Shown here: positions 28,238-37,312 of the stretch, one piece after another
How positions within the stretch are numbered: position 1 is the first letter of the stretch
How the letters are laid out: each line of letters opens with the position of its first letter
From: an uncultured Acidobacteriia bacterium
Lineage (GTDB): Bacteria > Acidobacteriota > Terriglobia > Bryobacterales > Bryobacteraceae
Assembly (NCBI GenBank): GCA_903907865.1
Contig: CAIVPR010000092.1
Span: forward strand, 1 to 64,000
Reading direction: 5' to 3'
DNA: 64,000 bases
Notes under the pieces: generated by a model
What the model was told of the DNA's origin: nothing
Seen by the model: only the letters and a program-made list of their open reading frames with translations
Database searches by the model: none
Made by a program: the position numbers and the translations under genes

Positions 28238-29533
28238 ATGGCCCGCGCCCTAGCCGCCCTCCTACTCCCCGTCGCGCTCATAGCCCAGACCAACAGTGCC
28301 CAAACCAACCGATACAACTTCGACGAATCCAAAGTCGGGCCCTACACGCTCCCCGATCCGCTGACCCTCGCCAACGGCCAGCCTGTCAAAGACGCCAAGA
28401 CCTGGACCGATGTCCGACGCCCCGAGCTGATCAAAATCTTCGAAGACCAAGTCTACGGGAAAACACCGGCCACCGACCCCGAAATCCGCTATTCCGACGT
28501 CGTGACGGATTCCGGTGCACTGAAAGGCAAGGCCATCCGCAAGCAGGTCACCGTCTACTTCAGCCCGCGCAACGACGGTCCTCAGATGCACCTGCTCCTC
28601 TACCTGCCCAAAGACGCCAAGGGCCTCGTCCCCGTCTTCCTCGGCCTGAATTTCAACGGCAACCACACCGTGCACGCAGACCCGGGCATCATCGCGCACG
28701 AAGTCTGGGTCCGCGACCCCGCCTCCACCACCAAGCCCGCCAAGATGCTGCACCTGCCGCCGGACGAGCGCACGCGCGGTTCCGACGCCAACGCGTGGCA
28801 GGTGGAAAAGATCCTCGCCAAGGGCTACGGGATCGCCACGATCTACTACGGCGACATCGAGCCGGATTTCGTCGGCGGCGTCGGGCTGGGCGTGCGTCCC
28901 GGACTTCTGGAACCCACCGGCCGTCCGGTCGAGGATTGGAGCGCCCTCGGAGCATGGGCTTGGGGCCTGAGCCGCGCGGTGGACTACCTCAAGACCGAAA
29001 AAGCCGTCGATTCCCGGCACATCGCGCTCATCGGCCACTCGCGCCTTGGCAAGGCTGCGTTGTGGGCGGCAGCTCAGGACACCCGGTTCGCACTGGTGAT
29101 CTCGAACGAATCGGGTAAAGGCGGCGCGTCGCTGCTCAAGCGCGCCTACGGGGAGACCACGGACCACCTCAACGACGCCTTCCCCCACTGGTTCAACGCG
29201 CACTACAAGCAGTACACCGGGCACCCGGAGAAACTGCCGATCGACGGCAACGAACTGCTGGCCCTTATCGCCCCCCGCCCGCTCTACGTCGCCAGCGCCG
29301 AGGAGGACCGCGGTTCCGACCCCAAGGGCGAATTCCTCGCAGCCTTCGACGCCGGCCGGGTCTACAAGTTGCTGGGGAAGAAGGGCCTGCCGTCGAAAAC
29401 CATGCCAGCCGTCGACCAGCCCGTGATGACCGACATCGGGTACCACGTCCGGACGGGCAAACACGACGTCACCGCCTTCGACTGGGACCAGTATTTGGCG
29501 TTCGCGGACGCACAGCGGGGAAAACGCAACTAG
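28238..29533 (+). CDS. CE15 glucuronoyl esterase, exported
   Basis: 431 residues with a short signal peptide. Catalytic serine is S268 in GHSRLGKAALW, the acid is likely E291 in SNESGKGG, and the His is H409 in TGKHDV. CE15 enzymes cut the ester between lignin alcohols and 4-O-methyl-glucuronic acid on xylan. Acidobacteria of the Solibacter type carry several. It fits with the GH43 xylosidase and the ExuT-like carrier about 20 kb away, which would handle the products. Confidence 0.9.
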   Translation: MARALAALLLPVALIAQTNSAQTNRYNFDESKVGPYTLPDPLTLANGQPVKDAKTWTDVRRPELIKIFEDQVYGKTPATDPEIRYSDVVTDSGALKGKAIRKQVTVYFSPRNDGPQMHLLLYLPKDAKGLVPVFLGLNFNGNHTVHADPGIIAHEVWVRDPASTTKPAKMLHLPPDERTRGSDANAWQVEKILAKGYGIATIYYGDIEPDFVGGVGLGVRPGLLEPTGRPVEDWSALGAWAWGLSRAVDYLKTEKAVDSRHIALIGHSRLGKAALWAAAQDTRFALVISNESGKGGASLLKRAYGETTDHLNDAFPHWFNAHYKQYTGHPEKLPIDGNELLALIAPRPLYVASAEEDRGSDPKGEFLAAFDAGRVYKLLGKKGLPSKTMPAVDQPVMTDIGYHVRTGKHDVTAFDWDQYLAFADAQRGKRN

Positions 29534-29644
29534 GCGGTGACAAGTTTTTTCACCCAATCTTCCCCACAGAATCAATAACTTACAAAAACCATGGTTCGGA
29601 ATGGGCCCCCTCCCGGCGTAGGATCGTTGCCGGGAGGAGAACCT

Positions 29645-30049
29645 ATGCCCAACGAAATCGAAACACTCGTCAACCGCGAAATCGCCCGTTGCGTGGCCCG
29701 CATCGCGGAATGCGAAGGCCGTGAGGCTGAATTTGGGACCACGCCGGACGCGAAGCTCCGCGCCGCAAACGACCGGGACCGCGACCGCGCCTTCATCTCG
29801 TTCGCCCGCGCCCTGAAAATGCGCCGCGAGTTGCAGAAAGACCAACCCGAGCCTGTCGCCGCTCCGATTGTCCACGAAGCCGCTCCGGCCGCAGCCCCGA
29901 AGGCAATTGCCATCGCCCGAAACACCCTCTGTCCCTGCCGCTCAGGCCAGAAATACAAGCGTTGCTGCGGCCGCCTGGCCCCACCGCTCCACACGGCTGC
30001 CAACCCGCCATCAAGGACCGGGCGCAGTGTGGAATCGAGGACCACATGA
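29645..30049 (+). CDS. SEC-C motif protein
   Basis: 134 residues: an acidic/basic helical N-terminal half, an Ala/Pro linker, and a C-terminal SEC-C zinc-binding motif CPCRSGQKYKRCCG. SEC-C is the metal-binding tail of SecA and is found in many stand-alone proteins of unknown role. GGGAGGAGAACCT directly before ATG 29645 fixes the start. The stop overlaps the chitosanase start (ATGA, 30046-30049), an unusual pairing that suggests joint function or delivery. Confidence 0.8.
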   Translation: MPNEIETLVNREIARCVARIAECEGREAEFGTTPDAKLRAANDRDRDRAFISFARALKMRRELQKDQPEPVAAPIVHEAAPAAAPKAIAIARNTLCPCRSGQKYKRCCGRLAPPLHTAANPPSRTGRSVESRTT

Positions 30050-30915
30050 ACGATCTCCAGAAAGCCACAATCCAAGCCATCGTCAATATCTTCGAGACGG
30101 GCAAGGTTAGTGGCAACTACTCCGCAGTGACCGTGATCCCCGGCGACAGCGGCCACCTCTCCTACGGGCGCAGCCAAGTTTCCCTCGGCAGCGGCAACTT
30201 GTACTTGCTGCTGCAGAAGTATTGCGCACGTGACAATGCCGAGTTCGGAGCCCGGCTCAGCCCGTACCTGCCACGCTTCGAGGCCAAGGACGTGACACTA
30301 GACACCGACCAGGATGTTCGCAGCCTGCTGAAGTCGGCCGGGGCGGACCCGGTGATGCGGGCCGTCCAGGATAGCTATTTCGACGAGAACTACTTCACTC
30401 CGGCGATCAAATCGGCGCAATCGCTGGGACTCACCAATATCCTGAGCCAAGGCCTCGCGTACGACGGCTGCATCCAAGGCGGCTGGTACCGGCTCATCAA
30501 GACCATGCCCAAAGTTTCCGATGTGGGCGAAGAGGCTTGGGCGGCCCAGTATGTCACGGCAAGGCGCGATTGGCTGCTCTCGTGTGCCCCGCCACTGCCC
30601 ATAACCGTCTACCGGATGGACTCGTTCCAACAACTCATGGACAGCAACAACTGGGATTTGGCGCTGCCCATCACCGTGCACGGCGTCACGATCACGGAGG
30701 AACTCCTGTCCGGCGCCCCCCGCGAACTCACGCTGACGAGCCCGTTCATGCGGGGCGACGATGTGGCGACCGTTCAATCAAAGTTGGGAATCGGGCCCGC
30801 CGACGGCGTCTATGGCGCCAATACCGCCCGCATCGTTGCGCAGTTCCAACTCGACAACGGCATCACCGGCGAGACCGGCGTCGGACCGTTGACGCGCGCA
30901 AAACTCGGCTTGTAG
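30046..30915 (+). CDS. GH46-like chitosanase with peptidoglycan-binding domain
   Basis: 289 residues. The N-terminal ~200 residues resemble GH46-type chitosanases of the lysozyme superfamily, with IVNIFETGKVSGNYSAV (candidate acid Glu) and PGDSGHLSYGRSQ (candidate Asp). Residues about 225-289 form a peptidoglycan-binding type 1 domain (DDVATVQSKLGIGPADGVYG and VGPLTRAKLGL). No signal peptide is seen, which is odd for an enzyme acting on chitosan or cell wall. The start overlaps the SEC-C gene stop. The specific substrate is inferred from the family. Confidence 0.78.
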   Translation: MNDLQKATIQAIVNIFETGKVSGNYSAVTVIPGDSGHLSYGRSQVSLGSGNLYLLLQKYCARDNAEFGARLSPYLPRFEAKDVTLDTDQDVRSLLKSAGADPVMRAVQDSYFDENYFTPAIKSAQSLGLTNILSQGLAYDGCIQGGWYRLIKTMPKVSDVGEEAWAAQYVTARRDWLLSCAPPLPITVYRMDSFQQLMDSNNWDLALPITVHGVTITEELLSGAPRELTLTSPFMRGDDVATVQSKLGIGPADGVYGANTARIVAQFQLDNGITGETGVGPLTRAKLGL

Positions 30916-30927
30916 GTGATACGGGGC

Positions 30928-32100
30928 CTATTTGGCCCCGTACGACTTCGTGAACCCGTTACGAGTGTTGGTGACGGTGAACGAGCCATCAGCCTGCGCC
31001 GAAACCTTGATCCAGAACGCCGGCCCCGTGTGGCCGCCACGTCCAGGACCCCGGCCCATGCCAGCGGCCGCCGTGGCGGTCGTCGCGGCCGGAGGCGCGC
31101 CGGGCGCACCCGGACCCCGTCCGCCCGTGCCGAACTGCATCGGGGTCGGGGGATTCTGGATCACGTTCGCGATGGTTTCCTTGTCGTCCAGGTTGGCGAT
31201 GAACACCCCGGCCGGATTGTTTTCCAGCCCGCCGGTCCACGACCAATGCAACTGCCAGATGTCCTCCAAGCCCGGCGACGTGTGCAGCGCCGAGTAGGTC
31301 GAGGCCGCCCCGCCCTTCCGCGTCCCGTTGTGCATGATCGCGACCCTGGGCCGCAAACCGTGCACCAGAGCGGGCGAGCCCGATTGGTCGATGCCGTGGT
31401 GCGACGTCAGGTACACGTCCACCGTGCCGATCGGATTATTGGGGCACATGAGATCCTTCTCCGAGTTCCACGTGAAGTCGGCCAAGTTGATGGTACGGAA
31501 CTTGCCATTGGCGATCACGAGGCCGACGGACTGCGGGTTGTCGGGATCCACCCGGGCCTCGTCGCGCGGTTGGAAGTCGGCACAGGCTGCGTTGGGCTTC
31601 CCCGCCCCGGGCGCGCCCGCCATCGGCTTCTTGATGACCTGGTTAGCCGAGGTAACAACAGTAATATCGAGTCCTGCCACCGGAATCTTGTCGCCCGGCT
31701 TGGCGATAGTGCGCGGAGCCTTCTCGTAAAGGTCGGCGTACATCTTCTGGAAGCCGGCAACCTGCTCGCGCGGCTCCACGGATGCGCCGTGGTCCACGTA
31801 GTGCTTGATCGGAATCCGTTTGGCCAGCGCTTCGAGGCCGCCCACATGGTCGCCGTGGTAGTGGCTGAGGACCATGTAGTCGATCTGCTTGACGCCCGCG
31901 GCTTCAAGCACCGCCACGATGCGGTCCACGTCCCGGTCGCCCGGGCTACCGGTGTCGATGAGCATCGACTGTCCCGACGGGGAGACATAGAGCGTCGAGT
32001 GGCCGCCCTCCATGTCCATGAAATAGATGTCGAGCGGCTTCTTGGCCTGCCCGAAACACAACGTCGCCAGCGCGACCGCGAGGAGTCCTGTTTTCAACAC
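30928..32100 (-). CDS. Exported MBL-fold hydrolase
   Basis: 390 residues with a signal peptide ending TLCFGQ. Zinc motif SHYHGDHVGG and later DVYLTSHHGIDQS place it in the metallo-beta-lactamase superfamily near the ComEC/Rec2-type soluble hydrolases. A Gly/Pro/Ala-rich segment (about residues 325-360) links to a short C-terminal beta domain. The substrate is unknown. The GTG start follows the stop of the dehydrogenase gene with no gap, and AAAGG lies seven bases upstream, so the two are co-translated. Confidence 0.83.
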   Translation of the reverse strand: MLKTGLLAVALATLCFGQAKKPLDIYFMDMEGGHSTLYVSPSGQSMLIDTGSPGDRDVDRIVAVLEAAGVKQIDYMVLSHYHGDHVGGLEALAKRIPIKHYVDHGASVEPREQVAGFQKMYADLYEKAPRTIAKPGDKIPVAGLDITVVTSANQVIKKPMAGAPGAGKPNAACADFQPRDEARVDPDNPQSVGLVIANGKFRTINLADFTWNSEKDLMCPNNPIGTVDVYLTSHHGIDQSGSPALVHGLRPRVAIMHNGTRKGGAASTYSALHTSPGLEDIWQLHWSWTGGLENNPAGVFIANLDDKETIANVIQNPPTPMQFGTGGRGPGAPGAPPAATTATAAAGMGRGPGRGGHTGPAFWIKVSAQADGSFTVTNTRNGFTKSYGAK

Positions 32101-33123
32101 TTAGTAACCTTTCTTCTTGTCCACAACATTGACCATCGGGAGACCGTCGGCAAAGCGCCGGATGTTGTCCTTGATGGTGCCCAGCATGCGCGCGTTATCC
32201 AAATCCGACCGGCCCGCGATGTGCGGCGTGATCATCACGTTCTTGAAGCTCCACAGGGGGTGGCCTTTGGGCAGTGGTTCGGGGTCGGTCACATCGACGC
32301 CCGCGCCGTCCAGCTTCTGCGAATCCAGCGCCTTCACCAGTCCGTTCATGTCGTAGACTCCGCCGCGGCTGACCGCCACAAAGTACGAATGCTGCTTCAT
32401 CAGCTCGAACTCCTTGGCACCGAACATCTTGTGGCTCTTGTCGGTGTCGGGGGCCGAGATGAAAACCGCGTCGGCCAGCGGCACGACCTCGTCCAGTTGG
32501 TCCGGCTTCACAACACGGTCGACGTACGAGACGATGGGCTTCTCCTCCGGGTCGACGCCGATGACGTGCATGCCGAACGCCCAGCAGCGCAGCGCGATGT
32601 TGGTGCCGATGCCGCCCATGCCGATGATGAGGGCCGTCTTGCCCCGCAACTCGATGCCTTTGAAGGGGGTCTTGAGCCAGTCCTCGTTCTGCTTGGCCGC
32701 GCCGTATTCATTCAGGCGGCGGGAGGTGTAGAGGAGCAGCGCCATGGCGTGGTCTGCGATCTCAATGCCCTGCACGACCTTGTTGTTCGTCATGATGACG
32801 TCGCTGTTCTTGAACGGCCCGGAACCGGGGACTTGCAGGATGTTCTCGAGGCCCGCCGACATCACACCGACCCACTTCAACTGCTTGGACGCCGCGTACA
32901 TTTCGGGAGTGATCACGCCGATGAAGCCATCGGCGTCCGCGATTTCGGTCAACACGTTGGCCGAAGTGGCCCCGACGACCTTCACTTTGGGCGAAACCGA
33001 CTGGAAATCCTGCACCTGGCCTGCAGCGGGATTGAGGACGACGATCTTCTTGACCTGGGCCGAAATGGGTTGGACAACGAGGAGGGCGAGGCCCGCGAGC
33101 ACGATGGGGAAGAATTTGCGCAT
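32101..33123 (-). CDS. D-2-hydroxyacid dehydrogenase with signal peptide
   Basis: 340 residues. The catalytic core is a complete D-isomer 2-hydroxyacid dehydrogenase: Rossmann motif GMGGIG (168-173), R253 in VSRGG, E282 in DPEPLPKG and H301 in TPHIAGRSD. The N-terminus has a clear signal peptide ending PISAQ, so the enzyme seems exported, which is unusual for an NAD(P)-dependent family. The first codons and upstream region are part of a perfect 66-bp repeat, the other copy of which lies at 37267-37332. Confidence 0.88.
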   Translation of the reverse strand: MRKFFPIVLAGLALLVVQPISAQVKKIVVLNPAAGQVQDFQSVSPKVKVVGATSANVLTEIADADGFIGVITPEMYAASKQLKWVGVMSAGLENILQVPGSGPFKNSDVIMTNNKVVQGIEIADHAMALLLYTSRRLNEYGAAKQNEDWLKTPFKGIELRGKTALIIGMGGIGTNIALRCWAFGMHVIGVDPEEKPIVSYVDRVVKPDQLDEVVPLADAVFISAPDTDKSHKMFGAKEFELMKQHSYFVAVSRGGVYDMNGLVKALDSQKLDGAGVDVTDPEPLPKGHPLWSFKNVMITPHIAGRSDLDNARMLGTIKDNIRRFADGLPMVNVVDKKKGY

Positions 33124-33143
33124 CGGCTGAATTCTATCGCACC
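33078..33143. repeat. 66-bp perfect direct repeat, copy A
   Basis: Covers the first ~15 codons and upstream bases of the dehydrogenase gene. It is identical base for base to 37267-37332, in the same orientation. Read on the minus strand it holds the last codons and TAG of the TPR regulator followed, ten bases later, by the dehydrogenase ATG. It marks the left edge of the islet 33144-37266. Confidence 0.95.
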
Positions 33144-33306
33144 ACAGCACACCACCGGAACATCGCCAGGACGGACCACCTCTTGGTGTGCGTCCGGTGC
33201 CGTCCGCTGGTGGCACGGGATGGATCGTTCATCCGCGAAACCCGGCCACCCGCCGGAAAACCCGCGGCCCAATGGCTTGCCGCATGGTAAGAAACCGTTA
33301 AGAACC

Positions 33307-34068
33307 ATGCCAGCCACGCTGAAGACACTCATCGTCGACGACGAGCCGATTGCCCGACGAATCCTTCGGGAAGAACTCGAGGCTCTGGAGGATGTGAGGG
33401 TGATCGGCGAAGCGGACAACGGGGCAACCGCTCTCGATCTGATCGGCGAACACAACCCGGACTTGGTCCTGCTCGATCTCCAAATGCCCCTCGTGGGCGG
33501 GCTCGAAGTCGTTCGCAGACTCAAGTGCGGTGCGCGGTTACCAGCCATCGTGATGGTGACGGCATGGGACCAATACGCGATCCAAGCGTTCGAGGTGGGA
33601 GCAATCGACTACCTATTGAAGCCGGTGGCCCCCGAACGCCTCGCGGAAGCCGTCGAAAGGGTGCGACAGCGGTCCGCCTCGATGAGCGCAGAACAGATCG
33701 TCCGCATTCAGGAACTCCACAAGCCGTCCAACGAACCCGCCCCCAGGAGGATTATCGGCCGCCTCGGGACCGAGTACGTCCTTCTGAACGCCGACGAGGT
33801 TTATGCCTTCCAAGCCGATGGCGACCTTGTATGGATCATGACGGCAAAGGGCAAGCTACTCGCGAGCCAGACACTCGCCGTGCTGGAAGAACGGTTGCGC
33901 GACAGCAGCTTTCAACGCATCCACCGCAATGCGTTGGTGAACATCAACCATGTCCGGAAAATGAGCGCCCTGAGCAGCCAGAGGTGGCTGGTCACATTGA
34001 ACAACAGGATCGAACTAACAGTGAGCAAGAGGCAGGCCCGCACCATCCAGCACCTGCTCGATTGGTGA
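33307..34068 (+). CDS. LytTR-family response regulator
   Basis: 253 residues. The receiver domain has DDEPIARR, the phospho-acceptor D57 in LVLLDLQMP, the conserved TAWDQYAIQAFE and K in YLLKPV. The C-terminal LytTR DNA-binding domain (about 150-253) has IHRNALVNINHV. Proteins of this type are phosphorylated by a membrane histidine kinase, but none is encoded nearby. ACCGTTAAG at 33294-33302, just before the ATG, matches the LytTR half-site consensus and could allow autoregulation. It lies within the repeat-flanked islet. Confidence 0.9.
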   Translation: MPATLKTLIVDDEPIARRILREELEALEDVRVIGEADNGATALDLIGEHNPDLVLLDLQMPLVGGLEVVRRLKCGARLPAIVMVTAWDQYAIQAFEVGAIDYLLKPVAPERLAEAVERVRQRSASMSAEQIVRIQELHKPSNEPAPRRIIGRLGTEYVLLNADEVYAFQADGDLVWIMTAKGKLLASQTLAVLEERLRDSSFQRIHRNALVNINHVRKMSALSSQRWLVTLNNRIELTVSKRQARTIQHLLDW

Positions 34069-34164
34069 GCCGGTCCGCCCACGTCCGTTCCTAGTTCATC
34101 TGCGGAGGGAATCTGGCCGACCGCAGGAATTCGCGTGGAAGGTTTACGCAAACGACGGCAGAAT

Positions 34165-36774
34165 ATGACCATGAAGAAACTTCTCCTTTCCTGCGGCGTC
34201 ATCGCGGTGCTCTTGGCCGGGACGGCGCGGGCTCAGTCGCTTGGGAATGCCGGAACCATCCAGGGAGTGGTGGTCGACGCGACCGGCGGAGTGGTCGCCA
34301 ACGCCAAGGTTGAACTGGCCAACGCCGTTTCGGGTTACCGGCAGGCCGCCACCTCCGGCCCCGACGGGTCCTACCGGCTGACGAACATTCCCGCGAATCC
34401 GTACCATCTCAGCATCTCGGCCGCCGGGTTCGCCCCGTTTTCGGACGACGTGAGCATCCGGAATTCGATCACTGTCCAGTTGAAATCCGTTGTGACCGTT
34501 GCGGGCGGCAAGACCGTGGTGCATGTGGAAGCGACCGGTGCCGACGTCCTCGAGACGGATCCATCCGCCCATGTGGACGTGGACCGCAGCCTGTTCTCCA
34601 AAATCCCAGCCATCGACCCCGGCGGCGGCTTGGCCCAGGCAATCGTCTACAGCACCGGCGGGGTCGCCGCCGACGGCAACGGCTTCTTCCACCCTCTGGG
34701 CGACCACGCCCAGGTCAGCTTCGTGATTGACGGGCAACCGGTCAGCGACCAGCAGAGCAAGGTGTTCTCAACCCAGCTCCCGACGTCCGCCATCCAGGCG
34801 ATGGAAATGACCACCGGCACCCCCAACGCCGAATTCGGCGACAAGACGAGCCTGGTGGTCGCAGTGACCACCCGCTCAGGGCTCGGGGCAACGCGGAGCT
34901 TCGGCAGCGTGGACGCCACCTACGGCTCGTTCGGAACCTCCGGCGGAGGTCTCAGCTACGGTTTCGGCAACGCCAAGTTCGGAAACTTCTTCGCCGCCGA
35001 CGGTGTCCGCAGCGGCCGGTTCCTGGACACCCCGGAGTTCCGTCCCATCCACGACAAGGGGAACAACCAGACCCTCTTCGACCGGCTCGACTATCAGCCC
35101 ACGGGATCGGACGTCTTCCACCTGAACCTGTTCGCTGCCCGCAACTGGATCCAGATCCCGAACAGCTACGACCAGGCCGGGCAGGACCAGCGGCAGCGGG
35201 TCCTCACTTGGAGCGTGGCCCCGGGCTACCAGCACACCCTGAACGCCCGCACCCTATTGACGATCAACCCCTACATCCGCAAGGACCAGTTCAACTACTA
35301 CGCCAGCCGCGATCCGTTCGCCGATACGCCAGCCACGCAGAGCCAGAACCGTCAGTTGCTCAACTGGGGGGTGCGTGCCGACCTCGCTGCCTCGCGCGGC
35401 CACCACGACCTGAAGCTGGGTATCGACACCAAACAGACGCGGCTGCGGGAGAACTTCGGCTTCGGCATCACCGATCCAACGTTCAACGACCCGTGCGTGA
35501 ATCCCGATCGAAGCTCCGTCGGCGACCCCACCCTCACTAAACCGTCGCAATGCGTCGCGGCAGGCTACGAGCCCAACACTGCCGACAACCCGGACTCTTC
35601 GAACCCGTTCTCACCGGGCTTGACCCCGTTCGACCTGACGCGCAGCGGGTCACTATTCCGGTTCCATGCCGCCAGGAACATCAGCCAGTTCGCGGTGTAC
35701 GCCTCCGACACGTATACAAGGGGCGGCTTCGTCGTCACACTCGGACTGCGGTTGGACGAGTATTCCGGCTTGGTCTCGAAGTTCGAGCCCCAGCCGCGCG
35801 CCGGCGTGGCGTACAACCTCAAGAAGACGGGCACCGTGTTCCGGGTTGCCTACGCGCGCACCATGGAAACACCCTTCAACGAGAACCTGCTGCTTTCAAG
35901 CGCGACCGGTATCGGCGGCTTGGCCTCCAACGTCTTCGGCGCAACCGCGGTCCCGATCAGCCCGGGCTTCCGCAACCAGTTCAATACGGGGTTCCAGCAG
36001 GCACTGGGAAGATACCTCCTTTTGGACGCCGATTACTTCTGGAAGTTCACTCACAACGCCTACGACTTCAGCACCCTACTCAACACCACCATCACCTTTC
36101 CCATCGCATGGCACAACTCAAAGCTCGACGGCGTGACCGGAAGGATGAGCACGACCAACCTCCGGGGCTTCCAAGCCTACTGGACCTTCGGCCACACCCG
36201 GGCCCGCTACTATCCGCCCGAGAACGGCGGCCTCATCCCCCAGGGCGCGCCGCTGGCGGGAGGGGTGTTCCGCATCGACCACGACCAGGCTTTCCAATCG
36301 ACACTCAACCTCCGCTACCAGCGTCCGAAGAATGCCGAGTGGATTGCGCTCACGTATCGCTACGACAGCGGCCTAGTCGTCAGCGGCGTCCCCGACGCCG
36401 ACTTCGCGATCAACGGACTAACCCCGAACCAGCAGGTCACGATCGGACTGGCATGCGGCGGAACCTTCGCCACGGTCGCAAATCCAATCACGGACTGCGG
36501 CAAGACCGTGACGTCAAAATTGTTGACCCTGCCGCAAACCGGCAAGGAGAACGACGACCACAATCCGGATCGTGTCAAACCCCGCAACATTTTCAATCTG
36601 GGAATCGGCACCGACAATCTGCTCCACCGCGAGGGCACGCGCCGGATCACGGCGGCGCTCGACATCGCCAACCTGACCAACAAGGTGGCGCTCTACAACT
36701 TCCTGTCGACGTTCAGCGGCACGCACTTCCTGCAACCCCGGACGCTGGTCGCCAAGATCGGATATACTTTCTAG
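34165..36774 (+). CDS. TonB-dependent receptor-like outer membrane protein
   Basis: About 869 residues with a signal peptide ending TARAQS. The N-terminal carboxypeptidase-regulatory-like (Cna-B-type) domain (about 30-110) has IQGVVVDATGGVVANAKVEL and GSYRLTNIPANPYHL. A plug-like region and a long outer-membrane beta barrel follow, ending in KIGYTF with the terminal Phe needed for barrel assembly. Such proteins bind and import oligomers or nutrients with TonB energy. It lies in the repeat-flanked islet after the LytTR regulator, which may control it. Confidence 0.88.
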   Translation: MTMKKLLLSCGVIAVLLAGTARAQSLGNAGTIQGVVVDATGGVVANAKVELANAVSGYRQAATSGPDGSYRLTNIPANPYHLSISAAGFAPFSDDVSIRNSITVQLKSVVTVAGGKTVVHVEATGADVLETDPSAHVDVDRSLFSKIPAIDPGGGLAQAIVYSTGGVAADGNGFFHPLGDHAQVSFVIDGQPVSDQQSKVFSTQLPTSAIQAMEMTTGTPNAEFGDKTSLVVAVTTRSGLGATRSFGSVDATYGSFGTSGGGLSYGFGNAKFGNFFAADGVRSGRFLDTPEFRPIHDKGNNQTLFDRLDYQPTGSDVFHLNLFAARNWIQIPNSYDQAGQDQRQRVLTWSVAPGYQHTLNARTLLTINPYIRKDQFNYYASRDPFADTPATQSQNRQLLNWGVRADLAASRGHHDLKLGIDTKQTRLRENFGFGITDPTFNDPCVNPDRSSVGDPTLTKPSQCVAAGYEPNTADNPDSSNPFSPGLTPFDLTRSGSLFRFHAARNISQFAVYASDTYTRGGFVVTLGLRLDEYSGLVSKFEPQPRAGVAYNLKKTGTVFRVAYARTMETPFNENLLLSSATGIGGLASNVFGATAVPISPGFRNQFNTGFQQALGRYLLLDADYFWKFTHNAYDFSTLLNTTITFPIAWHNSKLDGVTGRMSTTNLRGFQAYWTFGHTRARYYPPENGGLIPQGAPLAGGVFRIDHDQAFQSTLNLRYQRPKNAEWIALTYRYDSGLVVSGVPDADFAINGLTPNQQVTIGLACGGTFATVANPITDCGKTVTSKLLTLPQTGKENDDHNPDRVKPRNIFNLGIGTDNLLHREGTRRITAALDIANLTNKVALYNFLSTFSGTHFLQPRTLVAKIGYTF

Positions 36775-36823
36775 TCTCGCGAGAGCGGGCCGCAGCGCTT
36801 GCGGCAGTGAAGGTCCAGAAGCA

Positions 36824-36845
36824 AGCCCCGGCGCAGTCCGGGGCT
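36824..36845 (+). terminator. Hairpin after TonB-type receptor gene
   Basis: Perfect 8-bp stem AGCCCCGG / CCGGGGCT with a six-base loop, followed by CGTTT. It lies 50 bases after the receptor stop and before the CusF-like gene. It is a plausible terminator with a weak T-tract. Confidence 0.5.
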
Positions 36846-36881
36846 CGTTTCGTTGGATGGAAAGGACCGGTGATTGACAAC

Positions 36882-37211
36882 ATGCTACGAGTCTTCCTGC
36901 CGCTGGGCGTGACACTCCTATTGGCTCTGTTTTGCATCCCTGCCAAGGGGGCTGACGGTCCACGGCCCAGCCAGCACACGGTTGCGGGAACTGTGGTCCG
37001 CGTGGAGCCTCAGGACTCGACGCTCGTCATCCGGGAAACCGGCTTCCTGGGGCGGTTCAGAATCCAAGTGAAATCGTATCGAGTGAAAAAGCCCAGCCAA
37101 CTCGCCCATCTTTCGCCCGGCGACAAGGTGTCCGGGGTCTACTTCACGAAGGACGGCCTATTGCACGGACTGAGAAGTCCGGGGAGCCAACCGCCACGGC
37201 GCGCGCCGTGA
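36882..37211 (+). CDS. CusF-like small exported protein
   Basis: 109 residues with a signal peptide ending PAKGAD and a beta-barrel body starting HTVAGTVVRVEPQDSTLVIR. The pattern resembles the CusF-type OB-fold or other small periplasmic domains, but the Met/Trp copper ligands of true CusF are not seen, so metal binding is doubtful. A GTG at 36870 with AAAGGA upstream is an alternative start. It is the last gene in the islet. Confidence 0.55.
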   Translation: MLRVFLPLGVTLLLALFCIPAKGADGPRPSQHTVAGTVVRVEPQDSTLVIRETGFLGRFRIQVKSYRVKKPSQLAHLSPGDKVSGVYFTKDGLLHGLRSPGSQPPRRAP

Positions 37212-37246
37212 GGAGCAATGGCATCGACGGCAACGCGGGATTCGCA

Positions 37247-37312
37247 CTACCGCCCCGTTGCCCCGTCGAGGAGGGCGAGGCCCGCGAGCACGATGGGGAA
37301 GAATTTGCGCAT
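37247..37312 (-). pseudogene. Truncated 5' stub of the D-2-hydroxyacid dehydrogenase gene
   Basis: The repeat copy B contains the ATG and first ~15 codons of the dehydrogenase gene (MRKFFPIVLAGLALL). The frame then runs into islet sequence and stops after 21 codons. It marks where the dehydrogenase gene once began, directly after the TPR regulator. Confidence 0.85.

Noticed and set aside
29534-29580. GGTGA/TCACC with T-run after CE15 as terminator
   Set aside because: Stem of only five bases with an oversized loop, too weak to call.
30916-33306. Long plus-strand frame running into the LytTR regulator
   Set aside because: It is antisense to the MBL and dehydrogenase genes. Only the part from 33307 has homology.
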